Source: Arthrospira sp. PCC 9108 (GTDB taxonomy: Bacteria > Cyanobacteriota > Cyanobacteriia > Cyanobacteriales > Microcoleaceae). Taken from it: a stretch of DNA of 64,000 nucleotides. The stretch is taken from positions 3,100,501-3,164,500 of the forward strand of contig CP066886.1 of the NCBI GenBank assembly GCA_016745315.1. The letters run 5' to 3'. A model generated the notes under the pieces. The model searched no databases. It was not told the origin of the DNA and worked only from the letters and a program-made list of their open reading frames with translations. This document shows, piece after piece, positions 34,697 through 44,090 of this stretch. The translations under genes and the position numbers were made by a program. Every line of letters starts with the position of its first letter. The first letter of the stretch is position 1.

Positions 34697-35828
34697 GATG
34701 ATCTCGGTAGTTAATGGCTGATTCGGAATTGGCTAATTTGAGGCGATCGCTAAGGGAAAGTTTCTGTAATTCCTGATTTAATTTATATAAATCTACGGGT
34801 TTATATGAGTTTTTAAATAGTGGGATTAATGCTTTGACTAATGCTACCATACCATCAGGAGGAACCGCGTTTCCAATTTGACGACGAACTTCTGTTAAAG
34901 ACCCTTCAAAGACAAAATCATCCGGGAAAGTCTGCAACCTAGCACGTTCCCGGTTAGTGAGCGATCGCAATTCTTGATAATGATAGCCCCAAGTTCCCCC
35001 ACCACCCCCAGCGATAATAGTTGTGGAGGGTTGGTCTGGGTGGAGTCGTCGATATACATGACTAATCATTCCTTTAACATAGTATTCGCTATCTTTGGGA
35101 ATATCTGTATAATTTCCCCCTGGTTTAATGCGTTTGATAATTTCGACGGTGCGAGGATGAATCCTCTGATGTTCATTATTATCAGTCACTTTTTCCACAT
35201 CTTTTAAGGCTTGTTTAGCGGTGCGATAGGGATAAAGGCGATCGCTTCCATATTCCGGGAAGGGATGAATAAAATTAAAGCCTGTATCCATTCTTACCCC
35301 CACAATTAAGACCCTTTCACGATATTGGGGGACTCCATAATCCGCGAAATTGTAAAGTTTAGGCTTGACTAAATAACCCGGTTCTATGTTTTCAAAATCG
35401 GCAATTATTTTGGCAATAGCTTTATATTTATTGGCACTGAGTAAACCCTTGACATTTTCGGCAATGAATGCTTTAGGTTTGTGGTGGCGAATAAACTCTA
35501 AAAAGTAGGTATACAGATTTCCCCTGGTTCCCGTGAGTCCGGGACGTTTCCCAATCATGGAAAAATCTTGACAGGGAAAACCTCCCGTAATTAAGTCAGC
35601 TTTAGGAACCTTAGTAATATCAATTTCTTGAATGTTATTACAGGCGATCGTCTCCGAAATATTCCGCCTAAAAGTTCGACAAGCCGCCCCATTACAATCA
35701 ATCGCCCACACCACTTCAAAACCCGCCCGATGAAATGGTAAATCCATTCCCCCACAACCAGAAAACAACGAAACCAACTTAGGTTTATCTTGCCATTTAA
35801 TCCCATTTAAACTATCTAAAATTTGCAT
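34608..35828 (-). CDS. C5-cytosine DNA methyltransferase, orphan
   Basis: The 406-residue enzyme has the C5-methylase motifs in order: motif I LVSLFSGCGGMDLPFHRAGF, motif IV with the catalytic Cys GGFPCQDFSMIGKRPG, motif VI AENVKGLLSA, motif VIII QYRERVLIVGVRM, and motifs IX-X LTNRERARLQTFPDDF and RQIGNAVPP. The target recognition region (about 215-280) is short. No restriction endonuclease gene is adjacent, so it may be an orphan epigenetic or protective methylase. The last ~35 residues are Pro/Gln-rich and overlap the 3' end of the opposing phosphatase gene. It ends a probable ycf4-cyclophilin-KAS-methylase run. Confidence 0.9.
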   Translation of the reverse strand: MQILDSLNGIKWQDKPKLVSLFSGCGGMDLPFHRAGFEVVWAIDCNGAACRTFRRNISETIACNNIQEIDITKVPKADLITGGFPCQDFSMIGKRPGLTGTRGNLYTYFLEFIRHHKPKAFIAENVKGLLSANKYKAIAKIIADFENIEPGYLVKPKLYNFADYGVPQYRERVLIVGVRMDTGFNFIHPFPEYGSDRLYPYRTAKQALKDVEKVTDNNEHQRIHPRTVEIIKRIKPGGNYTDIPKDSEYYVKGMISHVYRRLHPDQPSTTIIAGGGGGTWGYHYQELRSLTNRERARLQTFPDDFVFEGSLTEVRRQIGNAVPPDGMVALVKALIPLFKNSYKPVDLYKLNQELQKLSLSDRLKLANSESAINYRDHLSILTLSPPQPQPPPNPQNREKEPLANLD

Positions 35829-35874
35829 TTTATTGATATATATAAAACTCTGGGATTTGGTTAATTAATAATCC

Positions 35875-37014
35875 CTAGATTAGTTGCGGGTTTTTACCTA
35901 AAGCGATCGCCACATTTTGTCCCCCAAATCCAAACCCTAAACATAGCACATTATTGACGACAGTTGACCGGGGAGTGGTGACTACATCTAGGTGAAATTC
36001 TAAATCCTGTAACCCTACACAAGGCGGTAAAAGTTGCTGTTCTAATGCCTTTAAACAAAAGGCGACCCCCAAAGCACCAGAAGCGCCTAAAGTGTGACCT
36101 GTTGCGCCTTTGGTGGAACTCACCGCTACACCATGGGGGAATAGTTGATTAATAATAAAGGCTTCGTGTTTATCATTTAAAATGGTAGCAGTTCCGTGGG
36201 CGTGAATATAATCAATATCAGTAGGATGAAGATGGCTGTGATTAAGGCTTCTTTGAATAGCAGCGATCGCACTTTTTCCCTCACCATCAGGCTTATTATG
36301 ATAGCAGGCATCTACGGTGACACCAAAGCCTAAAATACTGCCATAAATTTTACCATGGCGACTATGGGCAAGTTCTGCTGACTCCAATACCAAAAGCGCC
36401 GCCCCTTCTCCCAAGGCTAAACCATCTCGCCGCCGAGAAAATGGGTAAGCAGACTCAGAGGCTAAAGCACCCATTTTCGCAAATCCGATTAAACTTAGGG
36501 GAGTAATGGGAGCCTCGATCGCCCCAACGATCACACGCTGACATTGTTGGGTTTTAATTAACTCAAATCCTTGAGCGATCGCCCACAGTCCCGTCGCACA
36601 AGCCGCCATAGGACTCAATACCGGACCCTCAGAGCCAATTATACCGGCGATCGTAGCGGCTAGTTGACCATGGAGAAAACCAGGGAATAATCCCAGACAA
36701 CTGTCTGTAGTGTCCCTAGCCAGTCCTTCTAAATCGGCTTGGTAGCCACGAGAAGACCCAACTACTACCCCACAATCAGTTAAGGGAAATTCTAACCCGG
36801 CATCTGCTAAAGTATCAGCCACTGTCGGCTGAATTAGTGGCTGTAGGTGGCCCGGTTGGCTTCCCCACATTGCTAGAGGCGACGGGGGAAGTTCCCGGAA
36901 AGGTTGAGACAAGGCGATCGCCGTCTGACCCTTCATGATGGCTTCCCAAGTCTGGTTGAGAGCGCCGAAAGCCGAACGCAAACCTATTCCTGTCACCACA
37001 ACATCCACAGCCAC
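35875..37014 (-). CDS. Beta-ketoacyl-ACP synthase-like protein
   Basis: The 379-residue protein is a condensing enzyme of the FabF/KAS II fold. The nucleophile is Cys139 in SPMAACATGLWAIAQG and the two histidines are in DYIHAHGTATILNDKHEAF and KGATGHTLGASGALG. It ends with a normal family sequence (LCLGFGFGGQNVAIALG). It is shorter than housekeeping FabF (about 410-420), and is a second-type KAS often found in cyanobacteria besides fabF. The catalytic triad is intact so it should be active in acyl chain elongation; its actual product is unknown. The upstream cyclophilin gene ends 47 bp away. Confidence 0.85.
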   Translation of the reverse strand: MAVDVVVTGIGLRSAFGALNQTWEAIMKGQTAIALSQPFRELPPSPLAMWGSQPGHLQPLIQPTVADTLADAGLEFPLTDCGVVVGSSRGYQADLEGLARDTTDSCLGLFPGFLHGQLAATIAGIIGSEGPVLSPMAACATGLWAIAQGFELIKTQQCQRVIVGAIEAPITPLSLIGFAKMGALASESAYPFSRRRDGLALGEGAALLVLESAELAHSRHGKIYGSILGFGVTVDACYHNKPDGEGKSAIAAIQRSLNHSHLHPTDIDYIHAHGTATILNDKHEAFIINQLFPHGVAVSSTKGATGHTLGASGALGVAFCLKALEQQLLPPCVGLQDLEFHLDVVTTPRSTVVNNVLCLGFGFGGQNVAIALGKNPQLI

Positions 37015-37061
37015 TGACCAACCTAGAAACTAAGTTTCTTGTTGCAAATCGTAACAATCTG

Positions 37062-37841
37062 CTAATTTTTGAGGTTTTCTAACCCCGTAATAATCTTAGC
37101 CGACTCAATGCGATCGCCCTGTTCAATTTGGTCTACAACCGCCATACCATCGACAACATAGCCAAAAACCGCATAATTGCCATCGAGGAAAGGCAAATCC
37201 GACAGAGCAAAATAGAACTGAGAAGAAGCAGAATCAGGTAATGCTGAACGAGCCATAGCTACCGCCCCCCGGGTATGGCTTAATACGGGAGCCACATTAA
37301 TCTTAGCCTGATCAAAGGTTTTGCCATAAATAGGTTCATCCGCATTCCTCGGTTTAATTTCCAAGGGGATATAGCGCTGTTGGGAAGTCTCCGGGTCAAT
37401 AAATCCCCCTGTACCTAACCGAGAAGTCGGAACAGTTTCATCCTTACTTTGGGGGTCGCCACCCTGAACCACAAAAGGTTGTGGGTCGCGCACGACACGA
37501 TGAAAAGACACCCCATCATAAACCCCACGATTAACGAGATCTACAAAATTTCCCGCCGTAATTGGGGCGGCTTCGCCGTCCACTTCAATAGTAATCGGCG
37601 ATCCGTTAACCGTCATGACAATAGTTGCCTTTCCTTCGAGTCTTGATAAATTACTCATTATGCTTGAATTATTAGTTGCAGAAATCGAAGCAGCCCTTTG
37701 ACTGCTGCCGGGTGGCGTGGTATTTTGGGCATCCATGGAGTCCCCAGTTGATGGGCTGCCACAGCCAGTTACCATAACCAGCGCTACCAGAGACAAAAGC
37801 CACAGCCACCCTCTAATCATTGTGAGTAGTCTATTTTTCAT
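37062..37841 (-). CDS. Cyclophilin-type peptidyl-prolyl isomerase, lipoprotein-like signal
   Basis: The N-terminus has a lipoprotein-type signal (LWLLSLVALVMVTGCGSP, lipobox VTGC, Cys27) followed by a Ser/Thr/Asn-rich linker. A cyclophilin domain follows, starting near residue 75: ITAGNFVDLVNRGVYDGVSF, FHRVVRDPQPFVVQGGDP, SASSQFYFALSDLPFLDGNY and AVFGYVVDGMAVVDQIEQGD. The Arg in FHRV and the QFYF motif of the active site are present. It should act outside the cytoplasm, in the periplasm or thylakoid lumen, as a foldase. It starts 10 bp downstream of ycf4. Confidence 0.9.
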   Translation of the reverse strand: MKNRLLTMIRGWLWLLSLVALVMVTGCGSPSTGDSMDAQNTTPPGSSQRAASISATNNSSIMSNLSRLEGKATIVMTVNGSPITIEVDGEAAPITAGNFVDLVNRGVYDGVSFHRVVRDPQPFVVQGGDPQSKDETVPTSRLGTGGFIDPETSQQRYIPLEIKPRNADEPIYGKTFDQAKINVAPVLSHTRGAVAMARSALPDSASSQFYFALSDLPFLDGNYAVFGYVVDGMAVVDQIEQGDRIESAKIITGLENLKN

Positions 37842-37851
37842 CTAGCTGATG

Positions 37852-38424
37852 TTAAAGTCCCTCCAGGGGAACCTGTAGAAACTTAGCGAGTTGGGCCCCA
37901 TCATTTTCTAGGTCAGATAAAGCCATAGGCTGGCCTACCCTGGTTAAAGGAATTTCCCGCCTATCCTTTAATTTTAGATACAAGGCGCGACGGGGGCTAA
38001 GTCCTTCTTTGATATCTACCCGAATAGATTGGACTTGGGAACGATTGCAGTTGAACTCAACCCGGCGGTTCTTGCCAGGAAACCCCCAACGAAAAATCTG
38101 GATTTCCCCAGTTTCCTGGTCAAATTTATTATAACCGCCACCAAGATCCCAGATAACGACTAGCCATAGGTATGTCGCTAATAATATGGCAGCAGTGCCA
38201 TACAGTCCCATGACCAGCCCCTGGGGTAGAAAAATTAATTGGGAGGGGTCAGCAAAGGGTAACAGGTTCTTGCCTAAATAGCTGGAAAGCCCAGCCAGCA
38301 GAAAACCTACCCCGCCAACAGTGATTGTGGTCGCCCAAAAGTAGTTACTGAAGCGACGCGAACCTAAGATTTGCTTTTCAAGAATGCGATCGCCCATAGC
38401 GGCCTTTTCTGTCTGTGTGTTCAT
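37852..38424 (-). CDS. ycf4: Photosystem I assembly protein Ycf4
   Basis: The protein has Ycf4 features: LEKQILGSRRFSNYFWATT, two membrane helices (TTITVGGVGFLLAGLSSYLG; IFLPQGLVMGLYGTAAILLA) and the conserved KFDQETGEIQIFRWGFPGKN. Ycf4 is a thylakoid factor that helps assemble photosystem I. I place the start at the ATG at 38424 (MNTQTEKAAM), giving 190 residues; a TTG at 38448 would add eight. It is divergent from psbD, with about 100 bp between, so the two photosystem genes share an upstream region. Confidence 0.92.
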   Translation of the reverse strand: MNTQTEKAAMGDRILEKQILGSRRFSNYFWATTITVGGVGFLLAGLSSYLGKNLLPFADPSQLIFLPQGLVMGLYGTAAILLATYLWLVVIWDLGGGYNKFDQETGEIQIFRWGFPGKNRRVEFNCNRSQVQSIRVDIKEGLSPRRALYLKLKDRREIPLTRVGQPMALSDLENDGAQLAKFLQVPLEGL

Positions 38425-38528
38425 AAAAATCTCATAAACCTTTGCCAAAAATGTTAACTGTAATATATATTTATGTTAACTTGCTTAATAAAGCATGATC
38501 CTTAAAAAATCCCGAGGAACGTTCTCAA
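38425..38528. promoter_or_regulatory. Divergent upstream region of ycf4 and psbD
   Basis: This AT-rich stretch separates two photosystem genes reading apart. A psbD ribosome-binding site, GAGGAA, lies at about 38514, 10 nt before the ATG. TAATATATATTTATG (38461-38475) and TTAACTTGCTTAATAAAG are likely promoter material. I cannot assign boxes with confidence. Confidence 0.4.
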
Positions 38529-39587
38529 ATGACTATAGCAGTCGAGCGCCCTCAAGTCACCAGAGGATGGTTTGATGTCCTCGATGACTGGCTGAAGCGC
38601 GATCGGTTCGTATTTGTGGGATGGTCGGGTATCCTGCTTTTCCCCTGCGCCTATCTGTCGATTGGGGGATGGTTGACAGGAACCACCTTTGTTACCTCTT
38701 GGTACACCCACGGACTCGCCAGTTCCTACCTAGAAGGTTGCAACTTCCTGACCGCTGCCGTCAGCACCCCCGCCAACAGTTTGGGCCACTCCCTACTGTT
38801 CCTGTGGGGTCCCGAAGCTCAGTGGGACTTTACCCGCTGGTGCCAATTAGGGGGTTTATGGGCTTTTGTTGCCCTGCACGGAGCTTTCGCACTGATTGGG
38901 TTCTGCCTGCGTCAGTTAGAAATCGCCCGGTTGGTTGGCATTCGTCCTTATAATGCGATCGCTTTCACCGGCCCTATTGCCGTGTTCGTGAGCGTATTCT
39001 TAATGTACCCCTTGGGTCAGTCCGGGTGGTTCTTTGCTCCCAGCTTTGGGGTGGCAGGCATCTTCCGGTTTATCCTATTTTTCCAAGGATTCCATAACTG
39101 GACTCTCAACCCCTTCCACATGATGGGAGTTGCTGGCATCCTCGGTGGTGCGCTACTATGTGCTATTCATGGTGCTACAGTAGAAAACACCCTGTTTGAA
39201 GACGGAGAAGGTTCTAACACCTTCCGAGCCTTTGAACCCACCCAAGCGGAAGAAACCTATTCCATGGTGACAGCCAACCGCTTTTGGTCTCAAATTTTCG
39301 GTATTGCTTTTTCAAACAAACGTTGGTTACACTTCTTCATGCTGTTCGTTCCCGTAACAGGCCTGTGGATGTGTTCCATCGGTGTAGTGGGTCTAGCTGT
39401 AAACCTGCGGGCTTATGACTTCGTGTCACAAGAACTGCGCGCAGCAGAAGATCCTGAGTTTGAAACCTTCTATACTAAGAACATTCTGCTCAACGAGGGT
39501 ATTCGCGCTTGGATGGCTCCAGCCGATCAACCTCATCAAAACTTTGTATTCCCTGAGGAGGTATTACCGCGTGGTAACGCTCTCTAG
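38529..39587 (+). CDS. psbD: Photosystem II D2 protein
   Basis: The 352-residue protein is a full-length D2: MTIAVERPQVTRGWFDVLDD, the five membrane helices with their chlorophyll- and iron-ligand histidines (for example FHMMGVAGILGGALLCAIHG), and the C-terminal WMAPADQPHQNFVFPEEVL ending LPRGNAL. D2 forms the photosystem II reaction centre with D1 and binds the quinone QA. It overlaps psbC by 17 bp, as in other cyanobacteria and chloroplasts, and the psbC ribosome site lies within its last codons. Confidence 0.97.
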   Translation: MTIAVERPQVTRGWFDVLDDWLKRDRFVFVGWSGILLFPCAYLSIGGWLTGTTFVTSWYTHGLASSYLEGCNFLTAAVSTPANSLGHSLLFLWGPEAQWDFTRWCQLGGLWAFVALHGAFALIGFCLRQLEIARLVGIRPYNAIAFTGPIAVFVSVFLMYPLGQSGWFFAPSFGVAGIFRFILFFQGFHNWTLNPFHMMGVAGILGGALLCAIHGATVENTLFEDGEGSNTFRAFEPTQAEETYSMVTANRFWSQIFGIAFSNKRWLHFFMLFVPVTGLWMCSIGVVGLAVNLRAYDFVSQELRAAEDPEFETFYTKNILLNEGIRAWMAPADQPHQNFVFPEEVLPRGNAL

Positions 39588-40953
39588 CAATTCTTACTTA
39601 GGCGGTCGCGACCAAGAATCCACAGGGTTCGCTTGGTGGTCTGGTAACGCTCGTTTAATCAATCTTTCTGGAAAACTGCTGGGCGCTCATGTAGCCCATG
39701 CTGGACTAATCGTATTCTGGGCTGGGGCAATGACCCTGTTTGAAGTGTCCCACTTCGTTCCCGAAAAGCCCATGTACGAGCAAGGTCTGATTCTGTTGCC
39801 TCACTTGGCTACCCAAGGTTGGGGTGTCGGCGCTGGTGGTGAAGTGATTAACACTTTCCCCTACTTCGTCGTCGGCGTACTACACTTGATCTCCTCTGCA
39901 GTTCTCGGCTTAGGTGGCATTTATCACGCTGTTCGTGGTCCTGAAGTCCTGGAAGAATATTCCTCCTTCTTCGGATACGACTGGAAAGATAAAAACCAAA
40001 TGACCAACATCATCGGTTATCACCTGATTCTGTTGGGCTGCGGTGCCCTTTTACTCGTATTCAAAGCCATGTTCCTTGGCGGTGTCTACGATACTTGGGC
40101 TCCTGGTGGTGGTGACGTTCGTATCATCAACAATCCTACCCTCAACCCGTTGGTAATCTTTGGCTACCTGCTGAAAGCTCCCTTCGGTGGTGAAGGTTGG
40201 ATGATTGGTGTAGACAACATGGAAGATATCATCGGCGGTCATATCTGGATCGGTCTGATCTGCATCGCTGGTGGTGTTTGGCACATCTTGACTAAGCCCT
40301 TTGGTTGGGCTCGTCGTGCCTTCATCTGGTCTGGAGAAGCCTATCTATCCTACAGCCTCGGTGCTTTGTCTCTGATGGCTTTCATTGCCTCCGCTTTCGT
40401 CTGGTTTAACAACACCGCTTATCCCAGCGAATTCTATGGCCCCACTAACGCTGAAGCATCCCAAGCTCAGTCCTTTGTGTTCCTAGTTCGTGACCAAAAA
40501 CTCGGTGCTAACATCGGTTCCGCCCAAGGCCCCACTGGTCTGGGTAAATACCTGATGCGCTCCCCCACTGGTGAAATCATCTTCGGTGGTGAAACCATGC
40601 GTTTCTGGGACTTCAAAGGCCCCTGGCTTGAGCCTCTGCGTGGACCTAACGGCCTTGACCTGAACAAACTCAAAAATGACATTCAGCCTTGGCAAGTACG
40701 TCGCGCTGCTGAGTACATGACCCATGCTCCTAACGGTTCTATCAACTCCGTAGGCGGTATCATTACCGAAGCTCAAGGGTTCAACTACGTTAACCCCCGT
40801 GCTTGGCTGGCTGCTTCTCACTTTATTCTCGCTTTCTTCTTCCTGATTGGTCACTTGTGGCACGCAGGTCGCGCCCGCGCTGCTGTGGCTGGCTTTGAAA
40901 AAGGAATTGATCGCGAGACTGAGCCAGTTCTCGCTATGCCTGACCTAGACTAA
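39571..40953 (+). CDS. psbC: Photosystem II CP43 chlorophyll protein
   Basis: The 460-residue CP43 is read from a GTG at 39571 (protein start MVTLSSNSYLGGRDQESTGF), chosen because GAGGAGGT precedes it and the protein start matches CP43. It has the six membrane helices and the large lumenal loop with the conserved EGWMIGVDNMEDIIGGHIW and LGANIGSAQGPTGLGKYL. The Mn-cluster ligand region GGETMRFWDFKGPWLEPLRG is intact. CP43 is a core antenna and helps hold the oxygen-evolving centre. A strong terminator follows. Confidence 0.97.
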   Translation: MVTLSSNSYLGGRDQESTGFAWWSGNARLINLSGKLLGAHVAHAGLIVFWAGAMTLFEVSHFVPEKPMYEQGLILLPHLATQGWGVGAGGEVINTFPYFVVGVLHLISSAVLGLGGIYHAVRGPEVLEEYSSFFGYDWKDKNQMTNIIGYHLILLGCGALLLVFKAMFLGGVYDTWAPGGGDVRIINNPTLNPLVIFGYLLKAPFGGEGWMIGVDNMEDIIGGHIWIGLICIAGGVWHILTKPFGWARRAFIWSGEAYLSYSLGALSLMAFIASAFVWFNNTAYPSEFYGPTNAEASQAQSFVFLVRDQKLGANIGSAQGPTGLGKYLMRSPTGEIIFGGETMRFWDFKGPWLEPLRGPNGLDLNKLKNDIQPWQVRRAAEYMTHAPNGSINSVGGIITEAQGFNYVNPRAWLAASHFILAFFFLIGHLWHAGRARAAVAGFEKGIDRETEPVLAMPDLD

Positions 40954-41025
40954 TTCAGTCTCCTTAATTCTCCCTTGATAACAGGGGGAATTGGAGATTG
41001 ATTTCTTAACAGTTACGACAATTTA

Positions 41026-41053
41026 CCCCACCTATAAACGGTGGGGTTTTTTT
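41026..41053 (+). terminator. Rho-independent terminator of psbD-psbC
   Basis: CCCCACC (41026-41032) and GGTGGGG (41040-41046) form a perfect 7-bp stem with the loop TATAAAC, followed by seven T residues. It lies about 70 bp after the psbC stop. Confidence 0.9.
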
Positions 41054-41069
41054 GCCCTTTGATGGGACT

Positions 41070-43229
41070 TTATTTCCCCGTTTCCGCAGTTTCCATAAAA
41101 ATTGTTTGGGCGCTTAGTTGAGGAGCCTTATCAGCCGGTTGACGCTGAATATAAATCCCGTCTGACTGTAAATCCCAAGCATGACGATTATCTGATAGCA
41201 TAATCCCTAGGATTTCCTGTAAATCTTTGGCAAGTTTCGGTTCTTCCACGGGTGCGATCGCCTCTACTCGTCGGTTCAAATTTCTTGGCATCCAATCTGC
41301 TGAACCAATATAAACCTCCTCCTCACCATTATTGTGGAAATAGAAAATCCGAGAGTGTTCCAGAAATCGCCCCACAATACTAATTACATTGATATTTTCA
41401 CTAATTCCTTTCACCCCCGGACGTAAACAACAAATCCCTCGCACAATTAAATCAATCGTTACTCCCGCCATGGAAGCCTCATAAAGAGTAGCAATTATTT
41501 CCGGGTCAACTAAAGAATTCATCTTCGCCACAATTCGCCCCGTCTTCCCGGCGTTACAGTTGTCAATTTCTCGGCGAATTAAACCCAAAAAGCGATCGCG
41601 CATATTCACAGGCGCAATCAGCAATTTCCGATAGGACTGTTGGCGAGAATACCCCGTCAAGAAATTAAACAAATCCGTTAAATCCTCTCCCAACTCTTCC
41701 CGACAACTAAACAACCCCAAATCTGTATAAAGTTTCGCCGTTTTGGGGTTATAGTTTCCCGTACCAATATGAACATAACGGCGGATATGACCTTCTTCAT
41801 GGCGCACAACCATCACAATTTTGGTATGGGTTTTTAACCCCACCACCCCATAAACCACATGAACTCCCCGCTGTTCTAACTTCCGCGCCCAATGAATATT
41901 ATTTTCCTCATCAAATCGCGCCTTTAACTCCACTAAAGCCGCCACCTGTTTACCATTCTCCGCCGCCGCAATCAGAGCATTAATAATTGGCGAATCCCCA
42001 GAAGTTCGGTACAAAGTCATCTTAATCGCCAATACATTCGGATCATCCGCCGCCTGGGTAATAAACTGCTGTACTGTTGCTGAAAAAGATTGATAAGGAT
42101 GATGCACCAATACATCACCCTGTCGAATAATCGCAAAAATATCCTTTTCCAGTTCACCATTACTCGAACAGGTAGTTTCATCACTATCAGCTAACCATTT
42201 GGGTAGAGCCGGAGTCCAATCAGCATCTTTTAACTCCGGTATAGGAAGGGATATAAACGACATCAAATCTTTCAGGTCTAGCAGTCCATCTAAGCTATAA
42301 ATATCCTCTGGAGCTATTTCTAGTTCCTCCATTAGCATATCTCTGATATACTGGGGCATGGCGGTATTTACTTCTAATCTCACCACAGAACCGCCTAAAC
42401 GCCGCTTCCTTAACTCCTGTTCAATTGCTAGTAATAAATCATCCCCTTCATCCTCCTGAACCGATAAATCCGCATCCCGGGTAATTCGGAAAGGATAGTA
42501 ATCCAGAATATTCATTCCCAGAAATAGAGATTCCAAATTATGAGCAATTAGCTGTTCAATCGGAACTCCCGCCCAAAAATAACTCTCGCCTTCTTCGGGT
42601 TTATGGGATTGGTTGGGAAGTGCAATAAATCTAGGTAATAGTTTCGGGACTTTAATTCTAGCTAATAAATCTTCGTTAGTTTCGGGATTTTTTAGCACCA
42701 CCACTAGATTAAGACTGAGGTTAGATAAGTAGGGAAAAGGATGGCTTCTATCAATGGCTAACGGAGTGAGAACTGGGAAAATTTGTGACTCGAAATACTC
42801 GTGTAAATAGTTACGCTGTTCCTGATTTAAGTCGATGTAGTTTAGTAGGTGAATATTATGTTGGGCGAGTTCAGCTTTGATAGTTTTATCGAAAACATTA
42901 TGTTGCTCAGATACCATGGGTAGCAACTTTTCGTGAATTTCTGTAAGCTGCTGTCTGGGAGTGCTACCGTCAGGGGTAAGTTTATTAACATGGGCTTCCA
43001 TTTGTCGTTTTAACCCGGCTACCCTCACCATAAAAAATTCGTCTAAATTGGAACTAAATATTGCCATAAATTTTAGACGCTCTAATAGTGGCGTGCGAGA
43101 ATCTAATGCTTCCGCTAGTACCCGGCGGTTAAATTCTAACCAACTAAGTTCTCGGTTAAAAAAGTATTGAGGGTCCCTCATGTCAATTTTGACAGATGTG
43201 GAGTTGTCGGTTTTTTTAGATTTTGCCAT
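41070..43229 (-). CDS. ppk1: Polyphosphate kinase 1
   Basis: The 719-residue enzyme makes polyphosphate from ATP. The N-terminal domain starts DPQYFFNRELSWLEFNRRVL, the PLD-like catalytic domains follow with LAIKMTLYRTSGDSPIINAL, ARFDEENNIHWARKLEQRGV and the autophosphorylated histidine region YVHIGTGNYNPKTAKLYTD. The C-terminal end carries YIGSADWMPRNLNRRVEA. Length is normal for bacterial PPK1. It stands alone; upstream (43230-43509) is 280 bp without any clear gene and downstream is the psbC terminator. Confidence 0.95.
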   Translation of the reverse strand: MAKSKKTDNSTSVKIDMRDPQYFFNRELSWLEFNRRVLAEALDSRTPLLERLKFMAIFSSNLDEFFMVRVAGLKRQMEAHVNKLTPDGSTPRQQLTEIHEKLLPMVSEQHNVFDKTIKAELAQHNIHLLNYIDLNQEQRNYLHEYFESQIFPVLTPLAIDRSHPFPYLSNLSLNLVVVLKNPETNEDLLARIKVPKLLPRFIALPNQSHKPEEGESYFWAGVPIEQLIAHNLESLFLGMNILDYYPFRITRDADLSVQEDEGDDLLLAIEQELRKRRLGGSVVRLEVNTAMPQYIRDMLMEELEIAPEDIYSLDGLLDLKDLMSFISLPIPELKDADWTPALPKWLADSDETTCSSNGELEKDIFAIIRQGDVLVHHPYQSFSATVQQFITQAADDPNVLAIKMTLYRTSGDSPIINALIAAAENGKQVAALVELKARFDEENNIHWARKLEQRGVHVVYGVVGLKTHTKIVMVVRHEEGHIRRYVHIGTGNYNPKTAKLYTDLGLFSCREELGEDLTDLFNFLTGYSRQQSYRKLLIAPVNMRDRFLGLIRREIDNCNAGKTGRIVAKMNSLVDPEIIATLYEASMAGVTIDLIVRGICCLRPGVKGISENINVISIVGRFLEHSRIFYFHNNGEEEVYIGSADWMPRNLNRRVEAIAPVEEPKLAKDLQEILGIMLSDNRHAWDLQSDGIYIQRQPADKAPQLSAQTIFMETAETGK

Positions 43230-43509
43230 AATCTCAAATTCATCCTGGGAGTCAGGGAAACAGGTGATTGATTGGATAATACCTGAATCGGGTAACAGTT
43301 AATACATACTATAGGAAGTTTAACACTGAAAAGTATAGATAAGCTGTACCTGGTCTTTCCTTACCACAGGGAACAGCCAACTCCCTAATTATTCTGGCAG
43401 TTACTATATGTTAAATTTTGGTTAAGTATGATTAAAGCGATCGCCCTTTGATATATAATCCTGCTTTATCCAGAATTTCTGCCCATATATCTAGGTAATT
43501 CCACATTAT

Positions 43510-44010
43510 TTAACCTGTTATAGCCAGGATAATTATTAATGCCAAAATTAGGATTAGTATGCTGAATAACACCGCCGTAAATATCAGGCAACCCTTACCC
43601 CTAAAATCCCCATCTGAATAGTTGTTAATATTGGTTATATCTTCCTCTTCAGAATCCATTAAATAGGATTCTAAAATATCGACATTTTTAACATTGGCTT
43701 TCCAAAGGACATCAAATAAATCACCAAATATAGGCACAGTTCCTAACACCGTATCTATAACAATATTGTATGTCATAATCAGCAATAATTTCTTAGGTAG
43801 ACCTAATTGGAAAGACCTAAACACAATATATCCAGCTAATACCGCTCCCAATAAATCACCACCACCGGGAATTAATCCGATGAGAGGATCTAAACCAATA
43901 CCTTGGGAAGTTCCCGGAATCCGAATAGCTCGATCTAAAAAATCACTAAATTGTCTGAGTTCTCGTAATGCGATCGCTTTTTTCAAAGAACCTCCTCGAC
44001 AAATTCCCAA
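43510..44010 (-). CDS. DUF4112 domain protein
   Basis: The 166-residue protein has the DUF4112 core: LRQFSDFLDRAIRIPGTSQG, LDPLIGLIPGGGDLLGAVLA, VIDTVLGTVPIFGDLFDVLW followed by KANVKNVDILESYL. The C-terminus is a strong hydrophobic helix after an acidic linker. The family is of unknown function and membrane-associated. No ATG is available; the frame offers a TTG at 44010 or another TTG at 43986. A very strong GAGGAGGT lies only 2-3 nt before the second, so the start is uncertain by eight codons. Confidence 0.75.
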   Translation of the reverse strand: MGICRGGSLKKAIALRELRQFSDFLDRAIRIPGTSQGIGLDPLIGLIPGGGDLLGAVLAGYIVFRSFQLGLPKKLLLIMTYNIVIDTVLGTVPIFGDLFDVLWKANVKNVDILESYLMDSEEEDITNINNYSDGDFRGKGCLIFTAVLFSILILILALIIILAITG

Positions 44011-44090
44011 AAAAATAGAGGGATATTAATATAATACCCTCTATCAGTGAATCCGAGTCTAATTATGTGCAATACCCAACCTTAACTAAC

